Shown here: piece after piece, positions 49,460 through 61,562 of the stretch | How the letters are laid out: each line of letters opens with the position of its first letter | Position numbering within the stretch: position 1 is the first letter of the stretch | Source of the DNA: Stratiolaelaps scimitus | Lineage: Eukaryota > Arthropoda > Arachnida > Mesostigmata > Laelapidae | Assembly: GCA_019614645.1 (NCBI GenBank) | Contig: JABWDB010000005.1 | Span: forward strand, 16,605,001-16,669,000 | Length of the DNA: 64,000 nucleotides | Direction: 5' to 3' | The notes under the pieces: generated by a model | Seen by the model: the letters and a program-made list of their open reading frames with translations, nothing else | Told to the model about the DNA's origin: nothing | The model's database searches: none | Program-made: the position numbers and the translations under genes

Positions 49460-50158
49460 TCACACGAACATGCGAACGGCAATACAGCCAATATCGCGCA
49501 CGTGTCTGATTGGCACACAATAAGGATATAGACTCCGCCGGATCTCTCTGCTGCTGCTACTGCTTCTGGCCCGGACGGCAAAGGAGGACGAGCTACAAGC
49601 CCGGTTTTCCTTCAGCCTGATGTGTCGTGTCGTTCTCCCGCTGCTCAGACGTGGTCCCGTCGGCTGGCACCACTGGCGACCCAACGAGCGACCGGCCGAC
49701 TTGCGGCCGTGGCGCTCCAAGAAGAACGTCGGAGAGGTGTGCCACGACGGGTGCCGTGGCTGCTGTTCTGTTCGAAGCCTCGCGGACGAGTCATCTAGGG
49801 GACGAGCTTGAGGCCAGAGAGGTTCAGGATTGAGTCTCCGGGCTGAGGCCGAGCCTAAAGCTAATAGTATTGCTGGGGGCAGTGGTTGCAGTAGCAGTAG
49901 TAGTAGTAGTACAATATTAGCATTAGTAGCAGTGGCAGACAGCGAGAAAAGCTGGGGCCACTCATGGTGGGGCCGACTGGGGGCATTGCTGGGTTGCTGG
50001 GCTGCTCGTCCGTCCGCAAGCCCGTCTTGGCTTTCCGTTACCTTCTCCCCGCTTGGCCTGACTCGCTGCCTGCCTGCCTGCTGACGACCTGTCGACGCCT
50101 CTTGGCGCCGCTTGGCAGAGGTGGCAAACGCAGCGGTGAAGACGAAGTTGGCGGCCAT
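49460..50158 (-). CDS. Long ATG ORF (232 codons) in GC-rich low-complexity DNA
   Basis: This is the longest minus-strand frame. It starts MAANFVFTAAFATSAKRRQE with strongly C/G third positions, then turns low-complexity, with a Leu run from a TAG/CTA repeat (about 49890-49915) and Ser runs. A 154-codon ATG ORF (49964-50428) lies on the opposite strand. No domain is recognised. Dense GC with few stops makes chance openness likely. Confidence 0.15.
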   Translation of the reverse strand: MAANFVFTAAFATSAKRRQEASTGRQQAGRQRVRPSGEKVTESQDGLADGRAAQQPSNAPSRPHHEWPQLFSLSATATNANIVLLLLLLLQPLPPAILLALGSASARRLNPEPLWPQARPLDDSSARLRTEQQPRHPSWHTSPTFFLERHGRKSAGRSLGRQWCQPTGPRLSSGRTTRHIRLKENRACSSSSFAVRARSSSSSREIRRSLYPYCVPIRHVRDIGCIAVRMFV

Positions 50159-52155
50159 GCAGACAAAACACGCGGAGAGTGGCCGAGAAGGCGGAAAGTT
50201 ACGAAGGTGAAGTCAGTTGGGCGGGAAGCCGGCCGAATATGGCCTCTCTCTCCCGTCAACCATCGCACCAACGGCCCGTCACGGCAACTCGATGAGAGAG
50301 CAGGCAACGTCAAGCCAGCGGCCAGTAACCAGAAGCAGCGAGGAACAGCGCAGCGCCATGGAATGAGGTGGACGAGGCCCGTGAACGACGCCAACGAGAA
50401 GAAGGTGAAAGCGAAGCAGCAAACGTGAAAGGAAAACATGGCCGGGAAGGCTCCGACGGCGGAAGCCCCTCGGCCTCAACCTTCCCATCGACGAAGAATG
50501 GGGTCTAGAAACTAACACTGGGACGAGGTCGGAACGAAACGAGGAAATGTTTCTTCCTCGGGTAGAAACAGTGGGGAAAATGGAACATGCGTCCGAGAGC
50601 CGGCGGGTGGTGACTGAAGCAAAATCAGAATGCCGTATGAAACGGGGGACCCACGAGCGAGAGAGCGAGAGAGCAGACCTAAAGTCGGCTGCACAAAGAG
50701 GGGCTTGCATAGATTGTGCGAGTGCAGCCAAAAGCTGGAACAAATTATTTGCAAGTGAAAAATAACACAACACACGCCGCCACCGAAGCAGCCAGGCACG
50801 CGTCGAAAAGGCAACGCGTAGTGCGAACCCGGAGCGGTGGGAATGCGTCTAGGCTAGAATTGCGTCGCTGAGGCATTTGTAAATTCGAACGCAGCCGCCA
50901 GCATCCTCCCCTCAATATTCGGCTAGAAACGAGAGGCGGACAGCGGCAAAGCTTCCCCGGAAACCCCGTCCATTCTGGCTGCACGGGAGAAGATTGGCTG
51001 ACCGCCGCCGTTGGTTTGGCTGTTGGCCCACCCGTTCGTTGTCCGTCAGAGTTTCGAATCTGGCGCGAAGAAGACGAACAAGATCGGAATGGCGGCAGTC
51101 GCAATGGGAGAAGAACAACAAAAATACAAAAATACCCTAGAAGGCAACGGAAGAAATGGCGAGGTCAATGAGTGTCGGGGGGAGGACTTCTCATACGACA
51201 CAGGCACGAAACGGCCGAACACGACCCCGCCGGTAAAGTAGAGAATGGAGAGCACAAAGAGGTTGGCGAGATGGAAAACGCGGGTGGAAAAATATCGAGC
51301 GGGTCTGTGGAGTTAAGGTTGGTAGCAGCAGGCAGAGGCAAATGGATCATCTACGGCTTCGGTCAGCGACAAACACGCAAGCATTGGTCGCTCTCTAATC
51401 TGTTCTTGACGCTGCGCTGCTGTGTCATGAGACATCGACTCATTACGCCTAAGAAAATAGTCAGTTAGGCGTTACTCATTATAACAGAAACTGCTACTAA
51501 CTGCTGTGATAACTGCAAGCGGCAATATAACTGCAACGATGATGACGAGATCGAGTGAATTTCGAGAACAGAAAAATGGTAGGCAAGGTGTAATATAAGA
51601 AAAGGGCGAACAAGAAAAAAAAAACCACCGCGCACCCGCCCTCGAAAGTTGGCCCGAGAATGACAAGGACATCTGTGGCAAAGGCAACGACAGCGGAACG
51701 GAGGCTGGCGAACCAAAGAATCCAATGTGGGACACTAGAGAAGGCTGGCACAATTGCCGAGATTTTTCAACTGCCTCTAGCGATTCTCGGGCGGTGGTAA
51801 TCCCGTGGAAGCGATGAAAGCTGCGAGAGTATCGTAGTGTGGTAGGTTTTTCAATATATCAAATTTGAGAGCTCTTTACACACACATTCTCTCGCTCCCT
51901 CTCTCTCTATCTCTCACTTTCGCGCGCGCTTTCTCTGAAGGAGAGTTGAGAAGATCAAATTGGTAAGGGATGACATTACGAATAATATGCGTATGAACTA
52001 TATATATATATATCATACATTTCTTAGAATACATCGCTTAGCAAATGAACTAAGGATAATGCTTTTGTATGGCATCAACCCCAACCACCCTGAAAGCTAT
52101 ATATAAATACATATATGTATACATACATCGACCCCGACCATCATATATTTTTATA

Positions 52156-52187
<32 letters not shown>

Positions 52188-52778
52188 AGGCATCTGGCTG
52201 CGATAATATGAGCTACGTGTGACAAACTTGCATGTAGACTGTGTTCACAAGAGTTTACTGATTTATCTGTGGCGAGAGATCTTCACAACTAGCCGCCAGA
52301 GGTGGATGAGTTCAAATAAGAATTTGGATGAGTATAAATATTACTTTGATTTAGGCAGAGAGTTGCCCGAATTTCTCACGTCAAATATTACCAGAATCAT
52401 AAGCGACGTCGGACACGACGCATACAGGGAACATTACTTACACCGAACCCACAAAGGTGGCGACGACTTAGTGTGAAGCGCGCTTTGCGGGATTATACAA
52501 TCTCTATATCAATCGGTGAGACGATGTGTATCTTCGTGAGCGTCACGATATATTCGTTCCAATTTAAGCAATTATACATGATCACAGGCGATCGGGTGAT
52601 AACAAGATCGAAAAGAAAACCAACAGTTATATCAGACAACTGGTCTAACGTTCACAAATGTATGGCGCCATCGTGGGTCGAACTGTCGACGAGCGGTCGA
52701 CTCGAGGGTCCGGCCGTTACTCCGGAGGGGACGCCTCCTCTAAGACGGAAGGCATCGCCATCCTACCACCGACGGACT

Positions 52779-53466
52779 CTAATATCGACACAATATTAGT
52801 CCACTCGTTCGACCACTGGAGCCGACGACGATGGGGCCAACATTGACGTAAAGACGACCAGCTACAGGAACAGAGGAGGCAAAGAGGCGCATGAGAGACC
52901 TGCAGAGGCGAACGATCGTATATACCTAGCTACATCTGTGAATGGGCTCACCTTGCAGTTTCGCTGACAAAGACGTCGACGGCTGACCTCTACAGCATTA
53001 GCACTGTCTACCGTTCGGACGGTTGTGTTTCTGATCTGATGCGGGATGGGTCAACAGCGGCCGACCGGTCCGAAGTCTCAGCCTCAGGGAGGTTTGAGCC
53101 TTACGAGGCGCAATCTCGACGAGGTGGCCGAGGTGACGCAGGCGTCGGCGGCCGCGACCGCGCTGAGCATCACCGCCCAGTGGCCATTGTATGAGTCGCC
53201 ATTGAGGCACCGCTCGACATCTCCGTTTGCGACAAAGAAGATCATAACTGCGCGAAAGGCGTTGAAGGCCAGGCACGTCGAAGACGCGATGAAGCTGAAG
53301 ACCCACTTCTGATCTGGGATCACTTCAGACAAGGCGACAGTCTGGTTTTGGCCCGCGCACACTTACACTGAGCTGGCGTGCCAATTGCGCATTCGTACGC
53401 TTGCCTGATGTGCACTTCGCTTCACGGCAGCAATACGTCAGCACGGCCTCGTCGTAACAAGCGTCA
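52779..53466 (-). CDS. Candidate four-exon gene part: Cys-rich then membrane-spanning protein
   Basis: Four segments join with consistent phases: 53466-53367 (donor CTCAGT|gtaagt), 53308-53105 (acceptor ccagatcag, donor CGCCTC|gtaagg), 52989-52952 (donor TGCAAG|gtgagc) and 52899-52779 (acceptor cctctgcag, stop TAG). The first codes a Cys-rich stretch (CYDEAVLTYCCREAKC). The second codes two hydrophobic stretches (WVFSFIASSTCLAF...; WAVMLSAVAAADAC) around a short loop with DVERCLNGDSYNGH. The last has LMRLFASSVPVAGRLYVNV. The first intron would be only 58 nt. The start lies further upstream (higher coordinates) and was not found. I do not recognise the family; the TM exon is best supported and the last two exons are weak. 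Confidence 0.38.
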
Positions 53467-54320
53467 CTAAATATACATAATACATGAATTATGTATGTAA
53501 TCAATTAAACGAACGCACAATTATACACCCGACTCATTCGATGGTTGAGACACAGCGAGGTGCAACATCGATCAGTGAGGGTAGATCGATCAGATCTAGT
53601 GAGTACAATCAAACGCTAACAGCGTCGCGCGGGTCCACTCTGTTGTGCCGCCCATCGTCGAGTCCGCTGTCCATTGTCCCTATTCTCCCTCCACGTATAA
53701 CACGATGGGGTACGGCTGGAGCACCGCCACCACCGCGACTGCTCTGCGCACTCTCACAGCCTAGTAGGCATCCGTCAGCGCGTCGCGGGCCTCCTCTACA
53801 CAGAGATGTGGAAGGGTGGACGTGTTGTGACCGTCCACCAGCAAGGTTTCAGGCCTGGCAGAACACAATTCCGAGACTGAGTGGCCGACTTGCTGGCTGG
53901 TTGGCTTGCTGACCACGCCAACTCTCATCGAGCTTCACCGTTCCTTACGTAGTCCTGCGCTTGGGCTTCTTGCTCCTCCGAGAGGCCGAGAGCCGACTGC
54001 TGCTCGCGGGTCCTGCTTTGCTGGGGTTTGATCTAGCGCTTCTCCTCACTGAACTAGGCGCCGCTGTCGTGGGCTACCGAGGCCGAGCGCTAACAAGCAA
54101 CATCCGAGAGAACGCCGAGCAAGATTCTCGGTCCGCCACCGAATCCGTGCCTGCCTTGTTTTCCGCCGCCCTCGAGTTCGCAAGTTGTCCGGCCGCCTTT
54201 TGCCGTCGTTGTCGGACCACCGTCCTCGTATCTGTGCGTCGGCGGTCACACGGCCACATCAGCAGATCAGCCGAGAGGAGAGCAAGCTAGCACAGCATCG
54301 GAGAGAGACGCTGCGAGACT

Positions 54321-54713
54321 ATGAGTGCGTCAAGCAACGGAGCACGGAGCGCTCGGGAGACGGTAGGCTTGGCCGGAGTATCGGAGGAGCTGGCAGCTAT
54401 ATACTCAGCAGGGAGCGCTCGAGGGGCGAGAGTCCGCCCCCTCGCTCACGGAGCGAGGCTCCGCATGGCGGCGCCACAATCGGCCCGCCACGACGACGAC
54501 GACGACGGACAAACGGACGGACCGTCGAGCCACCAGCCCAACGACCGACCAACAGACCGAGCTTTACTATTAATACGTTTAATAACAGAGGGACACACGG
54601 ACACGCGCACATCTCATCTCAGCATCTCATACAGAAGCGAAACGGAAGCAGCGAAAGACGTCGCCAGCCGGCTGCCGGGTGGCCTGGATGGCCAAAGACA
54701 AGGAGGCCTATAG
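54321..54713 (+). CDS. ATG ORF in a stop-poor region, unrecognised
   Basis: The ORF has 130 codons, MSASSNGARSARETVGLAGV ... with an Asp run (DDDDDGQTDG). A second plus frame (to 54847) is open and Arg/Ser-rich, with a Lys run and the end SENEQDQSVP. The two frames compete and no splice evidence decides. The segment may be a 5' leader or first exon of an unknown gene, or non-coding. Confidence 0.15.
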   Translation: MSASSNGARSARETVGLAGVSEELAAIYSAGSARGARVRPLAHGARLRMAAPQSARHDDDDDGQTDGPSSHQPNDRPTDRALLLIRLITEGHTDTRTSHLSISYRSETEAAKDVASRLPGGLDGQRQGGL

Positions 54714-54873
54714 ACGACACACGGTCCTGGATCGAGGAGGACGACAAGAAGAAGAAGAAGAAGGATTCCGTTGAAACGAACTCAGCCGTCAGAGCGGAGC
54801 GGAGAAGAGAGAACAGCGAAAATGAGCAGGACCAGTCTGTACCATAAACGCACGTCAGCGTAGCCCATACCAT

Positions 54874-54899
<26 letters not shown>

Positions 54900-54916
<17 letters not shown>

Positions 54917-56352
54917 GAGAGAGCGAGAGAATGATGACGATGTAAATGCACCCGCCATGGCTCAATCGTTGGTGTAACATCGTCAAGTTGATTGTAAGGG
55001 GGCGAGGTATCAGTGTCGAGTTTGTCTGGGTTGCAGACGTGTAATAATACCAGCACTGAGGGCATTGTAACCTCGCATGTATCGTCGTTACGCTGTGATC
55101 ATATCAGTGAGGATGTGATGAAATTGCACACATCTAGTAGCATACGGCTCGTACAGACCATGTGCTATCCGGCTGAAAGTTGCTTGGTTAAGCGTCAACG
55201 ATACTTCGCTTAAGCAGTGAAGAGATTAAGATGCATCTTGAAAATGAATTTAGTGCTGCCGAGATGCCCTGCGTATAGCCACCTGCCAACCAAAATATCT
55301 CGACATCGCAGGTGTGCGTTCAGCACGCGGGTTCGACGAATCACGAGACCGAGTTTGTGGCTCGAATCGCGAAGACGGTATGTCGAAAATAAATCCGGAG
55401 ATTGAGCAATAATACAAAACAATTTTGCGAAACAGTTGTACAAAGCAGACACCGCATCAGCATTTGATGGATGTTTAATATACCAGGCTGCTCTGGTTTT
55501 CTCTTGCTTTAAATGTCTTTGATGTTAAATACACAGGACTCTCAGGGGAACAGGCGCGCAATAGCAAGAAAGCACGAAATCATTAATAGACTGTGTAAGA
55601 GCGACGGTCTCCGGAAATAGGCTCCGATTTATGCTAATGTCCGAGCTAGCCAATGCAGCCCATCTGACGTTTGGAAGCACACCGTTTGGAGCTCCTGTTA
55701 GCACGTGCAGGCGACATGACTTCGGGCTGACAACCTTAGTAGACAGACGCCGCATTACGTTAAGCGCTATTCGCTAAGTGGGGCGTGCGTTCAAGATCGC
55801 CAAAGCACAGGAAATGACCTTATGGAGCAACCTGACGGCGGTCGTTATGGCTTCATCTCGATAAAAGACTCGTTGCCTATCAGACCCGTAGCAAAATTGC
55901 CGGATGCGGCTCGAGCAATAGATGCATTTACGTGGAGCAGAATGACAATAAGTATAATATTTGAGATGCATCTATATTGGATGGTATGCGCTGGCGAGGG
56001 AGGAATCAGCTCATGTACGTTTGGAGAACAAGGATACCTAAATTGTACTAGATTTATAAGTAATTAGAGCCGAAAATGGAATAGAGCCGCATTTGAGACG
56101 AATGCTGGGTTGACGACATCCAACTCAGTCAAAAAGGTCACGCGGCTGGCAAATTTGCTTATTTGGGGACCGGTTGGGGCCGTACGGATGGTATTTCTAT
56201 TGATTCCTAAATCGACTGCTGAGTTATGCATCGTTACTTATCGATAGTTAAACACAAAGTTATCGGTCGCTAGTTATCGAAAACAGCAATATGCATCCGT
56301 GAAATCTCGAATAGTTCCACTAAGGAAACTCGTTTACCACATATATATAAGC

Positions 56353-56446
<94 letters not shown>

Positions 56447-58500
56447 ATGTCATTTTTAATACATAGTAGTCTGAGCGCCGTTCCGTCTCCCCCATGTCCC
56501 CCGCGTCGCTCTGTCCATAACGGCACCAACATATTCGGAAAGGTCTAACGAATAGTCAATAGAATCCTGATGCCACCGTCGTTTCAACGCAAGAAATACA
56601 TGACAGAGAGAGAGAGAGAGGTTTAAGCACACCCGTATCGGATGGGACCCACCATTTAGTAAAATTCAAAGCAGTATCATGCCAATAATATCATCGCACA
56701 TCGTCCACGATATCAACGAAAAGGACATTAGAACAGTATCAAACGACTAGAAGATGGATTACGGAATAAGCTCTCCGAGCGTTCCCTTTCTCGCCGGCGA
56801 CGAACACAGCGAAGGATTTCTTTCTGCCCGTGTCTTGTCAAATGTTCAATTTTCGAGTTCACAGCTTACTTCTCTACCCGCTTTTCGGTTACCCTTTACC
56901 GATTTTCTCAACAGGATAATAGAGCAATACGGGCGAGGAATGACTAAGCCCTCTCGATCATCTCCGCTACACACTTCGTCGAAATTTCACCCGCCGCCTC
57001 GATGTGAGGTGCCATTCGACAGCGCCATCGTCAGCAGAACCATGGTGTCAATGTATTTTCCATTTGGGACTCGCTAGTTGTTTTATAAAGTGTCCCGTGG
57101 TCGTAAGTAAGTCGTGCCATACAATTTCAAGTGAACAGCTCGCCGTGCAGGGAATGCAACGGCCGTTTTGTGCACTAATAGAGAGAAACAATTAAAAGTG
57201 CAAGGTGGCACGTAGTAATGAGCGCTGATTACGATGAAACATACAAATGACTATTTTAAGTCACCATTTAGATCGATCACACGCTCTCTCCGCAGGTTCG
57301 ATGGGGATGCAGCTTAGGTATACGGGCCCGCAGAGTCGAAGATCAGGATTTGTTTCTTCGTAAGATTACGAAAATATTACTTAAAATTGGCTGGTGTTTC
57401 GAGCACACGAAGTAGTAATAAGTAAAAGTACATTTTATTTCGCATATACAACTTCAAACATTCAATAAATAGAGAAAAAGAAAACTCAAGAACGAAATTT
57501 CGCCCATCAAAGTCCGATTACAATGAGACAACACTCACTAGCAAGTGCCGCACATATTTGAGTATCGAGCTCGCGGTCTGTGACATTTTGGAAACGCGAA
57601 TTCAATTTCAACTACCTTGCGGTTATATACGGAAAATTAGCCGTTTAATTAGGAAAATAAGATAGTCCGGTCTGTTTTTCGGAAGAAGCGCACGGCAGCA
57701 GCTCTGGCACGAGCTGTGATGGCATCACATGGGAGACTTATTCTATGGGCCCGCAGCGTCGGGTTTGTTCGGCTCTCCCAGCAAAATCGATTCTACCCCA
57801 CGTATCGATAATTGCCAATTGTTTAGTTCAATGATCATCGTTGTATCAAGCGATGCAAACGCAATGGAACGTACCATGCTCAATTCGCAAGGTCCCATTG
57901 TTGACGCAAGTCCACAGCTGGTTAACAGAAGCAGAGATTCCAGCGGACGATGCCCGCGTCACCCTCTGGATTCCTGTTCTACCATTGTTCACGAATCCCC
58001 TTCTTAGCCAAGATCTCTCTCTCTCTCTCTCTCTTTCTTTATCTACCTCCCTTGGACTATTACAGATTTGGCGATAAAACGAATTGAGAAACTACTATTT
58101 TCCAGCAGATAAGTTTCCAGCAGAACTTTATAGCGCACTATAGCTATATCAAGCAGGGCTGGCAGAGCATCCGAGGGGCGCAATTGTCCAGAACTATAGT
58201 GCCACACCAAAACAAGACATTTCAAGCTATCGTTTTATATATCCCCCTGTACTAGGCTTCGTTGAGAGGCGTGCTCGGCTGTGTGTTGTAAATGGTGAAA
58301 ATGATTAAATAATCATTGATTCATAACAAGTTCGTAAAGAGTGGTAATATCCTGCAGGCGTCATTCCATCGTGAGAATATCATCGTCACGTTGAAGGCCA
58401 CTCAACTATTCCATATGAAGATGCCCAACATTTGAATATAATATGATCATTGTATAAATTCAATCAGCGACAATTCTGCAATCTACCCGGCAAATACACT
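54900..58500. other. Ordinary-composition spacer
   Basis: It contains the two longest TA tracts (54.9 and 56.4 kb) and short GA repeats. ORFs are short with no recognised motif. I see nothing else in it. Confidence 0.45.
56356..56448. repeat. Longest (TA)n tract, about 90 bases
   Basis: TA/AT repeats with one TTT interruption, preceded by a short TA-rich lead-in. Other TA tracts of 20-45 bases lie at 8548-8571, 24841-24861, 27414-27433, 29357-29395, 33846-33864, 35037-35060, 38308-38350, 40027-40048, 48628-48647, 52161-52189, 54876-54914 and 63378-63406. Confidence 0.95.
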
Positions 58501-59170
58501 CATTTCTCTGTGTACATCTATCTATCTCTGTCCTGCGTATAATAAAATTACGAGCAGTAGGAATAATGGGGCCTGATGGCGATTGTCACAGAGTTTTGTT
58601 GGAACGGCAAAAGCGGCGTGAACTGCCGTGGTTCGCCGTTTGATGGGGTGAACCGGTTGGTCGAGGAGATTGTCGAATGGGAGGGGTCGTTCATGAAAGG
58701 GTTGGAAACCCGAGAGGCACGAGAAACGCACGGCATGGCCAGGCCTGAGCAGGCCAGGCCAGATCCGGCCTTGCTTCGGTCTGCTGTCCACCACCGTGCT
58801 ACCGTGTGAGGGTCAGAGCTCGCACGCAGGGCAGGCTCCTCCTGGGAGGGGTCAAGCGGGAGGAAGATGAGTACCGCTGGTGGCGGCGATGGCCGCCGCC
58901 GCCAAGGGTGAAGTGTGCCCTCTTCTGTCCGTTTACTAGCGCCGCCGCCACCACTACCACCACCACCGCTGCTGCTGCTCTCTCTCGAGTGGCCAGCCCT
59001 GCGCTGTCCCGCTAGGCGCAGAGTACGCGCACCGAGGAATCTCCGATATATCGGAGCGTCTCCTCGGCCGTACTACCAGCTCGCCTTCGGTCAGGGAGCG
59101 CTGCCCCGCGCTGTGCCACGGAGGACACTCCTTCCCACAGAGTGTGTCTATGTGTCTGTGTGTGTGTGAC

Positions 59171-59205
<35 letters not shown>

Positions 59206-59827
59206 CAGAGAGGAGGGCAACACAGAAGGGCGACGGCCCACCGCCCGCCACCGCCGGATGGGAATGTGGGACGACAACGCGGCGTTCGCGCACGCCGGCG
59301 AGAACGAGGCGAGACAGAGAGAGAGAGAGAGACCAGTGCAAGGGACAGTGTTAGGGGTGCGCGGGCGGCGAAGGCGGTGACGCCACCGACGCTCGCTGCC
59401 ACCCAACGAAGTCGGCTTCGGCGAAACGGGCGCCACCAGCTACGACACAGCGGCAGAGACGACGGTGGTGGCGGCGGCGGCGGGTCATCAGATTCTAATC
59501 TCCGCTAATAGTGAACACAGCGACGGGAAAGAAGGGAACGAAGAACTGAAGAGGACTGTTCCCTGCCTCCTGTTCGCTTCCTTCGCTCGCTCAGTTTCTC
59601 GTAGTGTTTCTCTCTCTCTCTCTCTCTCTGTCTCCTCTCGAGGTCCTTCCTTTTTCGCTAAGAGGCTTCTTTCTCGTTCTCTCTCTCTCTCTCTCTCTCT
59701 CGATATAGCCAGCGTTTCGCTTCGGAGTCTGACTTCTCTCTGGCTGCTCCACCGTGTCCCTCTCCTGCTAAGCTTTCTCCCTGGTGTTAGCTCCCTTGCT
59801 CGCCTGCAAGAGTCGACAGCAGCAGAG

Positions 59828-60118
59828 CTATCGTCTGACTGCGTAGCCGCTTCGCTCTCGGTGTGCGAAACCCGTTCGCCATTTTCGTTCGTTCGTTCGT
59901 TGGGCGGTTGGGCGGTCGGTCGCACCAAAGGAAAACACGTCGCTACACAAGCATAGCCCTACGGCTACACGGGGTGGGGGACATGTTCGGTCGACTCCGG
60001 TATTGCCACTGCTGCTTCTGGCAACGATTTGAGATGCTAGTGATACAACGGCGACGACGACAACGAGGGGAAAAAAAGCCACCCATGCCGAAGGGACTGC
60101 TCGATGCAGTCTTTTCAT
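59828..60118 (-). CDS. ORF with strong N-terminal hydrophobic segment, unrecognised
   Basis: An ATG at 60118 (a second is in frame at 60135) opens MKRLHRAVPSAWVAFFPLVV and continues VVAVVSLASQ, typical of a signal peptide or anchor, then NTGVDRTCPPPRVAVG. Another minus frame (FDNDEEVFDDEKTASSSPFG) and a plus frame ending LSKQHKHRRYA are open over the same DNA, so the coding frame is undecided. Confidence 0.2.
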   Translation of the reverse strand: MKRLHRAVPSAWVAFFPLVVVVAVVSLASQIVARSSSGNTGVDRTCPPPRVAVGLCLCSDVFSFGATDRPTAQRTNERKWRTGFAHRERSGYAVRR

Positions 60119-60359
60119 CGTCGAAGACCTCTTCATCGTTGTCGAAACAACACAAACATCGGCGATATGCGTAGAGAGCTTTGGAAAATGCCCGTGCCTA
60201 CCTATAACGGCGTGGCCACTAACGACGAACGTGTTTCGGAGTGCGCGGAAGCTATGTCTGTCAATTACACAGACAACAGCCACGCACTTGTGTGTGGTGT
60301 GCGCCTTTGGATTGACATTGTCTTGGCACGTTGCTCAATAGACTAACGTCGCTTTAAGA

Positions 60360-61135
60360 TACAACGTATCGTCGTTAGCGCGTTTTTAGTTTTCACTCAT
60401 AATAATAATATATATATGTATATATATGTCGACACCAAACCACCGAAAATGCACACATGTGTGAAATACTCCGAGCCCCACTGGTTAGACTAGATCTTTT
60501 TACTGGGTAATCACTGCTATTTAGGTTACTGGGTTGTCACTATTGACCTTGGCTATCCCCAAAGAACATTCGTTGAACTCTCAAAGCACGCTAAAAGTCA
60601 ACAACAACTTAAACTCTTATATCTACCCAACAAAAAATGAACTCCACAAAGTTATTACGTGTAGCTTATAGTGTTCCGTATACGCTAAAGGAACACTATA
60701 TATTTTTGTTACGAGAATCCATGAACGTGACATCCTGGCGAAACAGAGAAACGAGTCCAGATGTTCACGAAGGAGACGTTAGTTGAATCTTCTGCGATTT
60801 TGAAAAGTGTCTCGTAAACCGTTTGTACATTTGAACACCTCTCGACAGTCAGAGGTTATGTTGATAGCTTCTTGATAGCTTGATGAGAGCTATCAACGAG
60901 AACCAACAATGAATTAAAAATATATTCAAAAGAGCAGGGCATAAAGATGTCAATAATATTATATATGTGTACCAATAGGCCAAAACGTCTGGTTTGCTTT
61001 AAAACTAGCTCATCTTCTATCTTTGATGGACATCTTTCGTTTCGACGTGTTTTGCAGCTATAAGAGAGAGAGAGATGATATGAATATATGCATAATTTTT
61101 AAATAAATATATACATTTATTCAAACATACAATAA
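60360..61135. other. AT-rich spacer before the retroelement fragment
   Basis: Stop-dense AT-rich DNA with short TA tracts near 60.41 kb and a GA repeat near 61.06 kb. No gene or RNA is seen. Confidence 0.5.
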
Positions 61136-61139
61136 TTAG

Positions 61140-61562
61140 GAATTATTCTAGGGATTATTGGGGGGGGGACTAGTTGGGGACCGGGACCGAGGCCGTGATT
61201 GTCCCGAGGAAGGCGATGGCATTGCCTCTCCGCGCAGCGAGGGACAGGCGTTACAGAAGGAAATATCCTGCGCGCTTGTCCCCGGTGGCGCGGATCAGCC
61301 TATGGTAGACCCCTTCGAGGAAGTTCGCAGTGAGGGGGCCGTGTCCGCCCAAGGTCTCAAAAGCAAGGGGGAAAAAAGGTGGGTTGCCTGGAGTGCGGCG
61401 TACTTCCGTAGCTTGGTCCGCTCCGCACGCACTACCGCGTAACCGGGGATGGTTGCACAGTAGTTGACATAAGAAGGTGCCAGAGGGTCAGCCACCGTGC
61501 CGTCCCAAACGAGGTATTGGCCTCGGTGGAAGGGGATGAGAGTGAGCGTATGTGTAATTTCG
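61140..61562 (-). pseudogene. Decayed retrotransposon polyprotein fragment (C-terminal region)
   Basis: Reading the minus strand from 61562, one frame gives LTLIPFHRGQYLVWDGTVAD, PLAPSYVNYC and LRKYAALQATHLF. After a T6C5 run (about 61363-61375) the match shifts by one base to FPLAFETLGG, then LIRATGDKRAGYFL, a TAA (61253-61251) where Gln is expected, and RLSLAARRGNAIAFLGT. These blocks in this order ('DTLAPSY', 'KYxxL...THxFxPxAFETLG', 'ATGDxRAxxFLxQRLSxAxxRGNAxxxLGT') are what I recall from the C-terminal region of reverse-transcriptase-bearing mobile elements of invertebrates. The frameshift and stop show that the copy is dead. Nothing recognisable of the RT core remains on either side. 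Confidence 0.7.

Larger units (their letters stand above)
42901..51800. other. GC-rich, stop-poor, low-complexity region
   Basis: Several frames on both strands stay open for 80-230 codons at the same places (for example 43.0-43.6, 44.3-44.9 and 49.5-50.4 kb), a sign of composition rather than coding. From about 50.1 to 51.7 kb the plus strand is visibly purine-rich. CTGG-type repeats recur (42.89, 43.70, 46.4-46.5 kb). No domain is recognised. Confidence 0.45.

Noticed and set aside
59465..59956. 163-codon plus ORF
   Set aside because: Dominated by CT repeats translated as Leu-Ser, with a 146-codon minus ORF over the same bases.
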